Assembly (NCBI GenBank): GCA_963170055.1
Contig: CAUJGJ010000378.1
Location: 396,001 to 460,000 of the forward strand
From: Halisarca cf. caerulea
Lineage: Eukaryota; Porifera; Demospongiae; Chondrillida; Halisarcidae
Length of the DNA stretch: 64,000 bases
Direction of reading: 5' to 3'
Shown: positions 10,542 through 22,945 of the stretch, one piece after another
Numbering within the stretch: position 1 is the stretch's first letter
Layout of the letters: each line of letters opens with the position of its first letter
Notes under the pieces: generated by a model
Told to the model about the DNA's origin: nothing
What the model saw: the letters and a program-made list of their open reading frames with translations, nothing else
Database searches by the model: none
Made by a program: the position numbers and the translations under genes

Positions 10542-11053
10542 TCGGGATGGCCGGTTCTCTAACCGGTTGATTGGTTATAGGCAACCGGCATGCTGTTAGC
10601 CATCAGGTTACGGAAAAAGGCTGGAAAAGTTAGCCATCAGAACACGTATAATGTGTAAGAATGCATGTGCTGATATTTTACTCACCTTGTAAGCACAAGA
10701 CAGTTCTTCAGTACACACTCCTATATATATGTATCGAGAAATCTTGATTTATCCCAAGTCTTAGTACAAAGTGAGTTGCTGTAAGAAACTTCACCGAACC
10801 TTAGTTTGAATGGACTGCATACCGGGCCTCAGCCTTCAATTTATATACATTTTGCAAGCAAATTATATTTATGATCAAATCACTGTTAAAAATAAAGTGT
10901 AGTGACACCCCTACAAGTGGTGCATGTAGTTGGAATATGTAATCACAAGCAGAAATGAGTAGCTACGCACTACATGGAGTGTTATACTAATGGTGTATCT
11001 GAAAATGGCTAATACAATGGAAACAAGTATTTTAAAGCTGTACTATAGTTTTT
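10542..11053. other. Gene-free sequence
   Basis: No coding signal and no clear repeat beyond a short stretch after the minisatellite that repeats ggttgattggttataggcaa-like motifs. Nothing further seen. Confidence 0.5.
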
Positions 11054-11055
11054 GA

Positions 11056-11067
11056 ACACACACACAT

Positions 11068-11165
<98 letters not shown>

Positions 11166-11182
11166 ACACACACATACACACA

Positions 11183-11242
<60 letters not shown>

Positions 11243-11265
11243 TACACACACATACATACACATAT
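11056..11265. repeat. (CA)n microsatellite
   Basis: About 210 bp of CA dinucleotides with occasional TA interruptions in the right half. All open frames here (poly Thr-His or Cys-Val) are artefacts. Confidence 0.99.
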
Positions 11266-11389
11266 CATATAATATAAATCTATCATTGTTGTAGGTTACC
11301 ATGAATATGGAAATTCAATAAATTAAATATAAAATAGTAAACCATACACCCTTTGCCCATTACAGTACAGACTGCAGATCATTTTACAG

Positions 11390-11900
11390 AGGGAGGATGT
11401 AGATCTTGGCTTTATAGAGGAATTGTTTTTCTGCCACATGGAAAGTTAGTAATTTTGTTAGAATATTATATAGGGATTATGTGAATAAGCAGTCTTGGAA
11501 GCGCTCAGAGTGTTTCACTGTTTAGTAGGGGTTAGGGGAAACCTTACCTTATACCTATAAGCTAGCTTCTTTATAATTGCAGCAACTTGCTTTTCAAACA
11601 GATAATTTTCAACACGTTTAGCAGTCTATATACTTGATAAGCTCTTACTTGATGCTCTGAATGTTGAGAACAGAAGTTGTAGAAAAGACCAAAAATTTCA
11701 CACCTCTGATTTAACATGGACACATCCCACTTGACATGGTTGATCAAATCAAAGACTTAATAGTTGTCACATATTAAGTTTTATTGTTGCTAAACAGATT
11801 GTGTTGACTGTGATTGTAGGTTACCATGTCTGATTAATATAATTTTAATTGTGACAATAGACCGAGTGTAATTGTCATTCAGATCAGTTCAACTTAGAAT
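11390..11900. repeat. Old dispersed repeat, copy 1
   Basis: It shares landmarks in order with 13480-13830: gaggaattgt...ctgccacatggaaa, then aagaccaaaa.ttt.acacctc.gattta.catggacac. Its right part (about 11795-11850, gattgtaggttaccatg) also matches 16075-16140. Divergence is high, with indels. No coding potential is seen. Confidence 0.7.
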
Positions 11901-12972
11901 GTTGCAGGTTATTTTTAATCCATCCAATTTTTGTTGAAGGGCTTCTAAAATATGCTTAGTCTGATTTGAACAATAAAAAAGTAATGTGAATTCAGCTTGC
12001 TACACCTTCCTATTCAAATGTCCAAATGTGTCACTCCTAGTTTGTAAAAATAATTCGCCATGCATAATTTGAAGCATCAATAGTGATAGTCTGTGGGTAT
12101 TGCAGTTAAACATCAAAGGGAAGGTGTGGCTGAAAAACATCGGTCAGGTTGGGCATCAACATGTTTTGATTCTTGGAATAGCTCTACATGACAATTTTAT
12201 CTCTTCATTGTGGATGAGCCACTATAGTGTCTTGGGTGTGACCAACCTATATTGAGTGCAAAATGCATATTTAACCGTAGTCGTGGACAAGCCACTATAG
12301 TGGCTCCTCCTTTTTAAATCCTTTTTGAATTCGAAGCAAATTCGAATATTTTTTTGCACAACTAATGTTTCTAAAGCTAGCCAAGCTTATACCAAGCACA
12401 AATGAATACATAACTAAAAGAAAATTTCCGCACACAGACTTGGATAAGATCGAAATCTTAGTGATTCATAATTGAAAAGTTCCGACAATGGGTGAAAACA
12501 ACCATTCTTCAATCAGGTTACATTGAACACACAATCCGTGAAGTTCCAAAAGTAGTGCAATACACTTTAGGGTATACGTAAAGAACAGACGAGACTTGTG
12601 TGTTAGTCCAGTAACAGCTGAAAAATAGCGCTAGAACTTAATATAAAAATGGCAAGTAATAAAACTATATTTCTTCCTGATTGTTGACATCTTTTTGAAT
12701 GATCATTCTAATATATGTTAATGTTGCATAATTCCACATACAGTATAATTGTTTAATAGTCCGATATCATAAAACTGTATTTATTTAAGTTTATTTGTAA
12801 TATTTATTATAATAGTTATAACTTCCTTGTCATGTGTGCCACAGCTCTCAAAATTACAGAATGTACCCCTGTCAATACACATAGTCGGCAATAAAATTTG
12901 AACAAATTTCACTAAGACATGCTGCCGGATCGATCTCCCACGACCACACATTGAGCCACATTGAGCCACTAA
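11901..12972. other. Gene-free AT-rich sequence
   Basis: No recognisable gene. A fragment near 11905 (ggttatttttaatccatcc) resembles the inverted-repeat ends at 2780 and 12975. Confidence 0.5.
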
Positions 12973-13110
12973 AAATAGGTTATTTTTTATAGTGGCCGAT
13001 TATTTTTAATCCATATCCAAAATGCATGCAACTGATTTTGAGGCATAAACAAACTATCTGGGTAACAAATTAGTTAACCTGACCAGTAGGGGTAACAGAT
13101 TAGTTAGTCT
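12973..13110 (+). repeat. Fragment of the 2780-3193 repeat family
   Basis: The sequence aggttattttttatagtggcc followed by ccatatccaaaatgcatgcaa and ggcataaacaaac matches the reverse complement of 3090-3193. This is a partial copy, with the other end missing. Confidence 0.8.
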
Positions 13111-13479
13111 GGATTAGCCACCCCTTTCCGCCCGGTGACGTCAGTCCCCTAAAATGGCTAAGCACGGATTGGGTCGGCTACGCCAGACTACAGGTTAGCT
13201 GCTGTGATTCAGGCTGGTATTCGAGTATACGAATGCTGAATCCGCATCTAATGATGTTTTCTGTTGTCACATTTGTTCTGTCACATGCTGGCTCATGACC
13301 TAACTGGAATTCAGTCAGAATTTTATAGTATTCAGCTAGGTGATATATGAAGGAACAAGCTGGAGACAGCTTGTTTGTGCCAATGTCGAGCTGTTTATGG
13401 CATACAACTTTTCAATGTGGCAGCAAGAGATCATTTGCTCCTGTCACAAGTTATAAGAGCTTGAATTTTACCCTTTAAG
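13111..13479. other. Gene-free sequence with a candidate MITE end
   Basis: Around 13130-13195 the string tgacgtcagtcccctaaaatgg, then ggctacgccagacta, resembles sequence at 31990-32060 on the same strand. Its complement (tagtctggcgtagcc) resembles 2250-2268. This suggests a shared repeat terminus. No gene is seen. Confidence 0.35.
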
Positions 13480-13830
13480 GGACAATTTAGCAAATCTCGG
13501 CTTCGGAGAGGAATTGTCTTTACTGCCACATGGAAAAGTTAGTAAATGTTTTGGTATTTAGCAATTTATGTGAAAAAATAGTGTTTCAAGCATTCTACCA
13601 AGTGGCATCCAAAGCGTTTTGCTTTTTGTAGGGCTTAGGAAAACCTTTCTAGCTTCTTTGCAATTTTAGTAGGCCTATGAAAAGGGAAACCTTCAAAAAG
13701 GTTTTGCCTCTACCTACTTGTTAAGCCCTAGGTTGGCGCTCTGAAGCATCTACTAGTTGAGAATTAACAGATGCTGCAGCAAAAAGACCAAAAGTTTTAC
13801 ACCTCCGATTTACCATGGACACGATTCACA
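13480..13830. repeat. Old dispersed repeat, copy 2
   Basis: The diverged partner of 11390-11760 with the landmarks described for copy 1. It contains no gene. Confidence 0.7.
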
Positions 13831-14175
13831 TGCGTACTATTAGATGGACTCAGAGGAATAATTGGTACAAATTTTAAAAGGTTACATAATTATTGGTAAT
13901 ATATCCTATATTGTTTCCATTTGGACTTCCAGTGTTTAACGCTTGTCCGATATATATAGATATAGTATATAATATGAATTTGAATTCTTTTAACAAAGAA
14001 TTTATATCATAGTAATAGAGAAGTAAGAATTTATATGGGAATGAGTTATATATACATCCACAGTAAAAAAAATAGATATTAAATTAACCATGAAAGGTTG
14101 CAGTTACTAATTTAAAAATAGGTTAATAACACCAATAAAAGTGTATATCTAACCTCACAAGGGTAAAAATACCAA
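13831..14175. other. Gene-free AT-rich sequence
   Basis: AT-rich with several short tandem A/T runs; nothing identified. Confidence 0.55.
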
Positions 14176-14253
<78 letters not shown>

Positions 14254-14255
14254 GT

Positions 14256-14312
<57 letters not shown>

Positions 14313-14338
14313 CGTGTACGTGTGTGTGCGTGTGTGCA

Positions 14339-14372
<34 letters not shown>

Positions 14373-14390
14373 TGTGTGTGTGTATGTGTG

Positions 14391-14475
<85 letters not shown>
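14176..14475. repeat. (TG)n microsatellite
   Basis: About 300 bp of TG dinucleotide, nearly pure at both ends and with point interruptions (tacg, tgcg, tccg) in the middle. The LINE relic begins just to the right. Confidence 0.99.
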
Positions 14476-14477
<2 letters not shown>

Positions 14478-14559
14478 GCGGGAACTGTTTATCGGATGTG
14501 GAGACACAAAGTTCTTAGAAGTCGTATAATCTAAGCTTTGCAACCAAGGTATACAGGTG

Positions 14560-14973
14560 TTCCAATCACTGGTGGTGTTAGTCCTTCTTTATGATGCAGA
14601 GACCCGCGACCTATGAATCAGCAGAACTCAAGGAAGCTGAAGACATTCCAAATGAGGTGTTTAAGGGATATTTTAAGTTTCACTCTGCTGGACAAGAAGA
14701 GGAATGAAGACATACTGAGAATGACAGGTCAGCCACCCATTGAGATCGATTTGAGGGAATGACATTTGCAGTGGTTTGGACATTTGCAAAGGATGGGTTG
14801 TGAGAGGACACAGAAGAGAGTTTTTAGATGTAGACCAGTGGGGAAAAAATGACATCCCAGGGGAGTCAGTTTACTTTGGGTGGATACTATCAGCAGAGAC
14901 CTTTCATGGATCCAGCTTGAGGATTGGACAGATGTGGTGACGGACAGACGAGCATGGACGGGTGTCATTAATT
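14560..14973 (+). pseudogene. LINE (non-LTR retrotransposon) 3' relic
   Basis: The conceptual translation keeps the characteristic segment that follows the reverse transcriptase in many LINEs: RCLRDILSFTLLDKKRNEDI, then TGQPPIEIDLRE, HLQWFGHLQRM, ending with WTDVVTDRRAW and a stop at 14971-14973. An in-frame TGA falls between DLRE and HLQW, and another stop follows the PVGK segment, so it is not functional. Only the C-terminal end of the ORF remains, consistent with 5' truncation. I base the call on the well-known WFGH(V/L)xRM and (D)RxxW signatures. Confidence 0.85.
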
Positions 14974-15070
14974 AGCTATGTTGATCAGATACGCAAGGGA
15001 TAGTACGTAGATTAATCCGGCTTAATCTCTCAACATCGATGTGGACAAGGTGTAAAGTAGAAGTGTACTA

Positions 15071-15144
15071 GCATGTGTGTGTGCACATGTGCACATGTGT
15101 GTGCGTATGCGTATGTGTATGTGTGTGTGTGTGTGTGTATGTGT

Positions 15145-15186
<42 letters not shown>

Positions 15187-15190
15187 ATAT
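15071..15190. repeat. Interrupted (TG)n microsatellite
   Basis: TG-rich run with tgtgcgtatgcgtatg interruptions. Frames here are low-complexity artefacts. Confidence 0.97.
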
Positions 15191-15528
15191 GCGTATGTGC
15201 ATCCATGCCCTAGCTCTAACACCATTATTATACTCGCACACAATCACGTACATCCGCCATCCTTCCATCCATGCACTGCATGCGTTCTATATATAGCATC
15301 AAGTATGCTGCATATGTGTATATTGTCCCCAGATTACTATTATGTTGTTTTTGCCCCTCCCACTCAATCATTATTTAAAAGCCTGCTACATAGTACATAC
15401 AATACATACATTATATGCATCAAAATTGTGCTCATGTATTACATGGCAGATGTACACTATAATACTGAATCTTCCCCACTATAACCCTGTACACACTCCC
15501 ACACGCACGCATGCCCATAAGCATGCAT

Positions 15529-15529
<1 letters not shown>

Positions 15530-15583
<54 letters not shown>

Positions 15584-15627
15584 TACATGCACACACACGT
15601 GCACACACACTCACACACACACACACG
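15530..15627. repeat. (CA)n microsatellite
   Basis: A run of CA dinucleotides interrupted by gcatacatgc and gtgc. It lies 340 bp from the TG run in opposite orientation. Confidence 0.98.
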
Positions 15628-16489
15628 CATAATAATAATTATATTGAATTTCTTATTTGTAGGTAAAAATTCAATTTTTATGCAAGTGCCCAGTAGTGCC
15701 ACTTCACTAATGTTATACCCTTTTGTCCAAAATGAATAGCATTCTTTGATTTTTACCCTTTCTATGTTTACATTAAAACGAAGATCCCATGGACCGTATT
15801 TGACTTGATTGGCTACAATATATATAACATAACGCGGCTGGCAAGACACTAGCACTTCCTAATTTAATAATGTTATACTAGTTTGGTACAAATTAGCTTT
15901 ATGATTGTTCAAAATATGTATATCTCAAGAGATTGATGGGCAAAGGGACTGCTTTCAAAACAATCAATCTGAGTGTTTGCAAACTATTAGCTGTTAATTG
16001 AAAATACTAATTATACGTGACACACCTGATCATTTTCAGTTGCCATAATAGTATTATTGTTCTATAATCAGGATGTTATTAACTGTGGTTGTAGGTTACC
16101 ATGACCGATTTATCTGACTTTAATTGTTATGAACAGTCATTAATTGGACATACTGTTTATTGTAACTGGACAATAATTTTGAAAACAATTGCCATATTTG
16201 GCCATTGTTCTGAAAACAATTTCCATGTATAACTCATTTTAGTATGAATTTTTACTTCATTACCATTTACAAATTCTCTGATAATAATTATAAGACATTC
16301 CTTCGAATCTATATCATACACATATACATCTGACGAGCGTTATACACACCAGAAGTCTAAATGAAAACAATATAAGGGCTGCCACAGCTTAAAAAAAATA
16401 TATGTAATTACGGTTTTCTACTCAAAATGTGGTCCGGTCCAAACTGGACAACTTGATCTGTTCTGACAACCTTGCTAAGGATAACAAAT
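15628..16489. repeat. Gene-free sequence with an old dispersed-repeat fragment
   Basis: At about 16075-16140 the motif ggttgtaggttaccatgacc and its surroundings match 11795-11860. The rest is AT-rich without visible genes. Confidence 0.5.
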
Positions 16490-16755
16490 TAGTTAACCTT
16501 ACAATTCGCATTACTAGTAGCCTCTACAGGTTAGCCAATAGCAATAAATGTACTAACAAGTACTGTTCTGATACATAACTGGGTCCCTAGCTAAATTAAT
16601 TTTGTTATTGGTATATACACCAAAGAGAAAACTGTAGTTGAAATGAGGTAATCTTAATACCCTCATGTTTTGCCTTTCCTGAGATATGTTCCATTTATAG
16701 TTCAAAATATAAGTAGCTCCAATTAAATGCCCAAGATTTGGTACACCAAACTTTT
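16490..16755 (-). repeat. Inverted copy of the 2880-3110 repeat
   Basis: The reverse complement carries the same sequence order as 2880-3110: ggtacaccaaa..., ggagctac, atgagggtattaagatta, gcaaataaa-type end. Both copies translate to a related peptide (NLGHLIGAT, RLPHFNYSFLFGV here). Too short and unrecognised to call a gene. Confidence 0.75.
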
Positions 16756-17279
16756 TTTTCAAATAATTATTCTCCAGAATTGCTCCAGCACGTATAATAT
16801 GGCTGTCTTGTTTGGTATGACATAATCAAACCATTGACTGCATGTGATATCAACCTAGCAAGCAGTCAAGCTTGACAATTGAAGAAAACATTAACGAAAA
16901 TTCCGATAGTAAAGATCTCCGTGTTTGGCTTTGAAACTTTACTATATATGTTGTTTCTAAAGGACCAAAACCCCAAATCGAATCTTGCGACTTTGTATAT
17001 ATGTTGTCCTCTTCCTTTTATGTCCAGCGTCTTAGAGCTGGGGACCTTCTTTTTCAGCAGAAGATAGATACTAGATAGGTAGATTGATATTTATTTCAAC
17101 AGGAAACTCCAGCAGTCAAAGACTGATATTAAGAGAGGTCCTGATAATACACACACAGCTATATACTTGCATGATCGCTTTGTACAAATTAAAGTACAAT
17201 GAACAGGTTGAACATACAAGACACAAATTTAATGGGATTGAGTTATGATGATAATTGAAAATTGAAAAAAAATCGGTTG
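16756..17279. other. Gene-free sequence
   Basis: No gene or repeat recognised between the dispersed repeat and the first LINE copy. Confidence 0.5.
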
Positions 17280-18690
17280 ATTCCATTTCAAGGTGCTCCC
17301 AATCTCTTCACTTGGTATCCTATATCGTTTTGAGAGGATCAGGTACATCCCATTTGTTCCACTTCCTGTTGTAGTACCCTTGTGCATTCCTGCCATGCAA
17401 CACTACAGTATAGCCCAGATGAGGCAGAGTTAGAGAACAGTAGATATTTTGCTTGATGGTAGCAGGGAGAACTTCATTAAGCTTCCTCAGTCTGGGTAGC
17501 TTACCAAACACTTCCTTCTGACAATGACTCTAATAATAGTATGTGCTCTTTCAATGTAAGTCCTTCATCACTATAGTAACCCCAAGGCATCTAACACTCC
17601 TATGTCTTTAAATCTCTACTCCCGAGAGGGTCACCTTAATGCTCTTCAATTCCTACTCAGCATCATCACTTGTGTTTTGTTTTCATTTGGCTTCAAACCA
17701 TTGTCACGAACCAGGGTGACAGTATATTTTGATCATCTTCCAACACAAAGGCCACTGCCTAGGCAGTGCCAACAGCATGATACAAGGTGGTGTCATCCGT
17801 ATACTGTTTCACTGAGGTTGGACTAGTGGCAGTGGATAGGTCATTCACATAAATAGTAAACAGCAGTTGACCTATAAGATAGATCCTATACTCCCCTCCG
17901 AATCACTGCCCAGTCCGACTTCTCTTGTCCCAAGCAAACTCTTCGGCACCGGTCACTCACTGACAGTTGCCAAACCAAATTAAGTAGATCACTTCCCTGA
18001 ACACCATACATTCCCAACTTCTTCAGCAACAGATCGTGGCACACCATATTGAAGGCTTTGCTAAAATCAACTGTGGCAACACCGAGTAACTGGTCATCAT
18101 CAACTGTGAATCTCCATGCAGTCATCGATCATAGGAACAAGAACATCCTGGGTTGTATGGCATGGTCTGAAACTGACTTGAGATCGATTCAGGATAGAAC
18201 GGGTCTGTAGGTAGTCATACAGTTGCTGATTGACAATTTTCTCCAAAACCATGACAACTACAGGCACCACAGATATGGGATGGAAATCACCTACATCAAA
18301 GTTAAATCCACCGTCATATATGCACAGGAGTTAGATTAGTCATTTTCCAAGCTCGCGGTACAACACGCCCCTGAGGCACTGGTTGAATAATTAGGCCAGG
18401 CGTGAGCTTATTCCCAGAACTGCCAGTCTCAACCATTGTACACTCAAACCGTCTGTTCCTGACCTCTTGCTCACATCGAGTGTATATACTTAACATTGCA
18501 AACATGCACTCTTCAGAAATGTCATCAAAGCAGAAGACGCTAACAACACGAGGGGTCAGATCAACAGATGTGCATGGCTGGTTAAACACAGTTCCAATCA
18601 AGCCTGCAAACTGAGAGCTAATTGTATCAACAATGCTCTATAAGGACATATAATCAGTTAGCATATCAGTACCTACCTTTACCTCAGTGA
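17280..18690 (-). pseudogene. LINE reverse transcriptase fragment, tandem copy 1
   Basis: Reading right to left, translated blocks follow the order of a LINE reverse transcriptase. Near 18314-18601 is the N-terminal part (VFCFDDISEECMFAMLS, AWKMTNLTPVH). Near 17886-18125 are VATVDFSKAFNMVCHDLLLK and the RRG(V) segment. Near 17320-17511 is the C-terminal segment RLRKLNEVLPATIKQNIYCS followed by LPHLGYTVVLHG. The blocks are in different frames with stops between them, so it is a relic. This copy alone keeps the C-terminal part beyond 17590. The catalytic YADD block is disrupted here but visible in copy 3. Confidence 0.88.
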
Positions 18691-19960
18691 TTGTTCTCCA
18701 TCAGAATCCACAACTTCTTGCTATCCTTTTATTGCTTATAGTACTATCCTATTCAGAAAACCTTGGACATAACAACCGTGGAATAAAGCTGCAAGATGCA
18801 AGTTTAGATTTAGTATTTCAATCTGTGCTTTTGTTTGAACCTAGTTTTGTGAGCAAAACCCCGGATCTTTACCACCGGAGTTTGGCATTCATATGATAAA
18901 AGAAAACCCAGCACATGTAGCTTATGACCTTTGTATTAATTATCCCTTTAGCAATTCAGATATACTAAGCATGTACTCTGCTGTAGATACGGTAAAATGT
19001 GTTCTTAGAACATCAGATTCTATATACTCATGTTCAAACAGAAACACAGCCGAATATTTGAAGGACCTTGAAAACGACGCCATTTTATTTTGTCCATAAA
19101 TCAGACATAACGTACCTGCATCATTGTAGAATGCACAATGTCATATCATCTTGCCCATGAGTCCAGTGTATAATATTTACATTACCTGCAGGTGCACAGG
19201 TCACAGATAACTAGTATTCATGATTTACATGCTTAGTATCAGATACTCGAAAGAGCATATATGGTAAATTGTTATTTCAATCTATCAATGATAAAAAAAT
19301 TACATGATGCCAATTTGTAAATCAACCTCATACAATGAGCAATCATTTATGCCATGACTACATGCATGAATGGTATATTACCATCTGAATCAGATGCAAC
19401 AGGGATGCATACATGACGTTGATCTCATAAGTCACACTTCTCGATCTCATTAGTTCTAATAATACTTTTGCCCCCTCCACAAAGACATTTGCAGTTTCCA
19501 CAGCAATGGGAAAAATGATTAATCTACAAAATTATAATAGAGTTTGTTGTGGTAGCCTGGTAACTGTAATCATGTGTTCACAACAATGTATAGAGATGGT
19601 GCAAGCTGTAGATCCACAAATTACAATCTGTCATACATGATAATCTATAATTATAATTGCAGCCATCACAGGCAATACAATGATTGAAACAATAATATAA
19701 ATGTTTACATGACCAGATTCAGCCTATAGTAATTGACTATATGGGTGTGCACTGGAAAGGCTTTCAACCAAATGAAGGCGGCTATATGAGGTACACCCAG
19801 TAAGCATGGTAATCTATAATATCACAGTCGAAACATCCTGAATGGATAATTATGTGATAATGAGCCTAATAGGTTCTGTGAACTGCAGTAACTACACAAA
19901 TCTCACTCCCCTGCATGTATGCCGGCGGCAATTTTGTAAGTCAGATTATAATAAACACTG
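18691..19960. repeat. Flanking block A of the tandem array, copy 1
   Basis: The block begins caacttcttgctatcctttt and ends cagattataataaacactg. It recurs, truncated, at 21086-21711 and nearly whole at 22946-24236. The right half (from about 19540) is almost identical to the second copy. No gene is apparent; it may be LINE-linked flank carried along in the duplication. Confidence 0.9.
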
Positions 19961-21085
19961 ATTCAGTCATTGGTGATCGACAAAAACACTTCCTTCTGAC
20001 TGGCTCTATGTCCTCTTTCCAGACATGTATCAAATCCTTCAGCAATAGTAACTCCAAGGCATCTAACACTCCTATGTTTTAAAATCTCTACTTCTGACAG
20101 GGTCACCTTAATGCTCTCCAATTCTTTGACTCTACCTTTCCTACTCAGCATAATCACTTGCGCGTTTTGTTTCGTTTAGCTTCAAACCATTTTTGCGCAC
20201 CCAGTGAGCCAGTGTATACCTATAGATCATCTTCCAACACAGAGGCTACCTCCTGAGCAGTGCCAGCAGCATGATACAAGGTGGTGTCATCTGCATACTG
20301 CTTCACTGACTCATGATCAGAGGTTCGACCAGTGGCAGTGGATTGATCAGTCACATCTTAAAAAGTAAACAGCAGTGGACCTAAGATAGATCCTTGAAGT
20401 ATACTCCCCTCCAAATCACTGCCCGGTCAGACTTCTCTTGTCCCAAACAAACCCTTTGGCACCGGTCACTCAGATAGTTGCCAAACCAAAGTAGCTCACT
20501 TCCCCGAGCACCTTACATTCCCAACTTTTTCAGCAATAGATCATGGCACACCATATTGAAGGCTTTGCTAAAATCAACCGTGGCAACGCCAAGTAACTTG
20601 ACTGTCATCATCAATTGTGCATCTCCAGTCATCGATCATAGGAACAAGAACATCCTGGGTTGTATTGCATGCATGGTCTGAAACCGAACTGACATTGATT
20701 CAGGATAGAATGCATGCATGGGTCTGTATAGTCATACAGTTGCTGATGGACAATTTTTTACAAATCATTGACAACTATATACAGGCAGCCCGGATATGGG
20801 ATGGAATTTACCTACATCACAGTTGGATCCACCTTTATGCACAGGAGTTGGATGAGCCATTTTACAAGCTCGCGGTACAGCAGCCATGCTGGGGCACTGG
20901 TTGAATAAGTAGACCAGGCGTGAGTTTATTCCCGGAACTACCAGTCTCAATCATTGGGCACTCGGACCATCTGTTCCTGACCTCTTGCTCACATTGAGTC
21001 AACTTAACATTGCAAACATGCACTCTTCAGAAATGTCATAAAAGCAGAAGACACTATCAACACGAGGGATCAGATCAACAGATAT
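19961..21085 (-). pseudogene. LINE reverse transcriptase fragment, tandem copy 2
   Basis: Homologous to copies 1 and 3. Minus-strand blocks include SRLVYLFNQCPSMAAVPRAC and KMAHPTPVHKGG near 20765-20950 and MLSRKGRVKELESIKVTLSE then RSVRCLGVTIAEGFD near 19990-20157. Multiple frameshifts and stops. Its right end is deleted: at 21085 it jumps into a truncated block A, losing about 0.1 kb of LINE and 0.6 kb of block A relative to copy 1. Confidence 0.88.
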
Positions 21086-21711
21086 GCAATGAGCAATCAT
21101 TTATGCCATGACTGCATGCATGAATGCATGGTATATTACCATCTGAATCAGATGCAACAGTGATGTGTATATGACATTGATCTCATTAGTCACACTTATC
21201 GATCTCGTTAGTTCTACTTTGCCCCCTCCACAAAGACATTTGAAGTTTCCACAGCAATGAGAAAAATGATTAATCTACAAAATTAATAGAGTTTGTTGTG
21301 GTAGCCTGGTAACTGTAATCCTGTGTTCACAACAATGTATAGAGAAAGGTGCAAGCTGTAGATCCACAAATTACAATCTGTCATACATGATAATCTATAA
21401 TTATAATTGCAGCCATCACAGGCAATACAATGATTGAAACAATAATATAAATGTTTACATGACCAGATTCAGCCTATAGTAATTGACTATATGGGTGTGC
21501 ACTGGAAAGGCTTTCAACCAAATGAAGGCGGCTATATGAGGTACACCCAGTAAGCATGGTAATCTATAATATCACAGTCGAAACATCCTGAATGGATAAT
21601 TATGTGATAATGAGCCTAATAGGTTCTGTGAACTGCAGTAACTACACAAAATCTCACTCCCCTGCATGTATGCCGGCGGCAATTTTGTAAGTCAGATTAT
21701 AATAAACACTG
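21086..21711. repeat. Flanking block A, truncated copy 2
   Basis: Starts at caatgagcaatcatttatgcc, matching about 19335, and runs to aataaacact, matching 19960. It is nearly identical to copy 1 from about 21290 onward, with an offset of about 1,751 bp. Confidence 0.92.
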
Positions 21712-22945
21712 ATTCAGTCATTGGTGATCGACAAAAACACTTCCTTCTGACTGGCTCTATGTCCTCTTTCCAGGCATGTATCAAGTCCTTCATCAATAGT
21801 AACTCCAAGGCATCTAACACTCCTATGTCATAAAATCTCTACTCCTAACAGGGTCACCTTAATGCTCTCCAATTCTTTGACTCTACCTTTTCTACTCAGC
21901 ATAATCACTTGTGTTTTGTTTACATTTAGCTTCAAACCATTGTTGCGCACCCAGTGAGCCAATATACTTAGATCATCTTCCAACACAGAGGCCATCTCCT
22001 GAGCAGTGCCAGAAGCATGATACAAGGTGGTGTCATCCGCATACTGCTTCACTGACTCAGAGGTTCGACCAGTGGCAGTGGATTGGTCAGTCACATAATA
22101 AATAGTAAACAGCAGTGAACCAAAGATAGATCCTTGAGGTACTCCCCTCCGATCACTGCCCAGTCAGACTTCTCTTGTCCCATACAAACCCTTTGGCACC
22201 GGTCACTCAGATAGTTGCCAAACCAAAGTATATAGCTCACTTCCCCGAGCACCATACATTCCCAACTTTATCAGCTATAGATCATGGCACACCATATTGA
22301 AGGCCTTGCTAAAATCAATATTGATTTTGATATTAATATTGGCAACACCAAGTAACTTGATTGTGATCATCAATTGTGCATCTCCAGTCATCGATCATAG
22401 GAACAAGAACATCCTGGGTTGTATGGCATGGTCTGAAACTGAATTGAGACCGATTCAGGATAGAATGGGTCTGTATGTAGCCATACAGTTGTTCATAGAC
22501 AATTTTCTCCAAAACCTTGACAATTACAGGCAGCATGGATATTAATTGGCCGGAAGTTACCTATATACATCAAAGTTAGATCCACATTTATGCACAGGAG
22601 TTAGATGAGCCATTTTCCAAGCTCGCAGTACAACAAGCCCCTGAGGGACTGGTTGAATAGGTAGGCCAGGCTCAATTGAGCTTAATCCTGGAGCTGCCAG
22701 TCTCAACCATTGCACACTCAGACTGTCTCTTCCTGACCTCTGGCTCACATCGAGTCAACTTAACATTGCAAACACGCATTCTTCAAAAATGTCATCAAAG
22801 CAGAAGACGCTATCAACATGAGGGATCAGATCAATAGATGTGCATGGCTGGTTATGCACAGTTCCAATCAAGTTTGCAAGCTGAGAGCTAAATGCATCTA
22901 CAATGCTATTACAATCAGTTAGCGTGTCAGTCTCCTTCCCCAACT
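21712..22945 (-). pseudogene. LINE reverse transcriptase fragment, tandem copy 3 (YADD visible)
   Basis: The best-preserved copy. Right to left: FCFDDIFEECVFAMLS (22755-22943), AWKMAHLTPVHKCGSNF (22557-22748), VIVKVLEKIVYEQLYGYIQ with FSFRPCHTTQDVL and DDW (22333-22536), then VKQYADDTTLYHASGTAQEM with LKLNVNKTQVIMLSRKGR (21828-22094). YADD is the catalytic motif of reverse transcriptase. Breaks between blocks make it inactive. The general type is CR1/L2/jockey-like; I cannot assign the clade. Confidence 0.92.

Noticed and set aside
10023..10584. Overlapping Trp-rich frames on both strands
   Set aside because: By-products of the 32-36 bp minisatellite.
14112..14543. Thr-His and Cys-Val frames at the CA/TG microsatellites (also 11009-11302, 15022-15855)
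   Set aside because: Simple-sequence artefacts in all frames.
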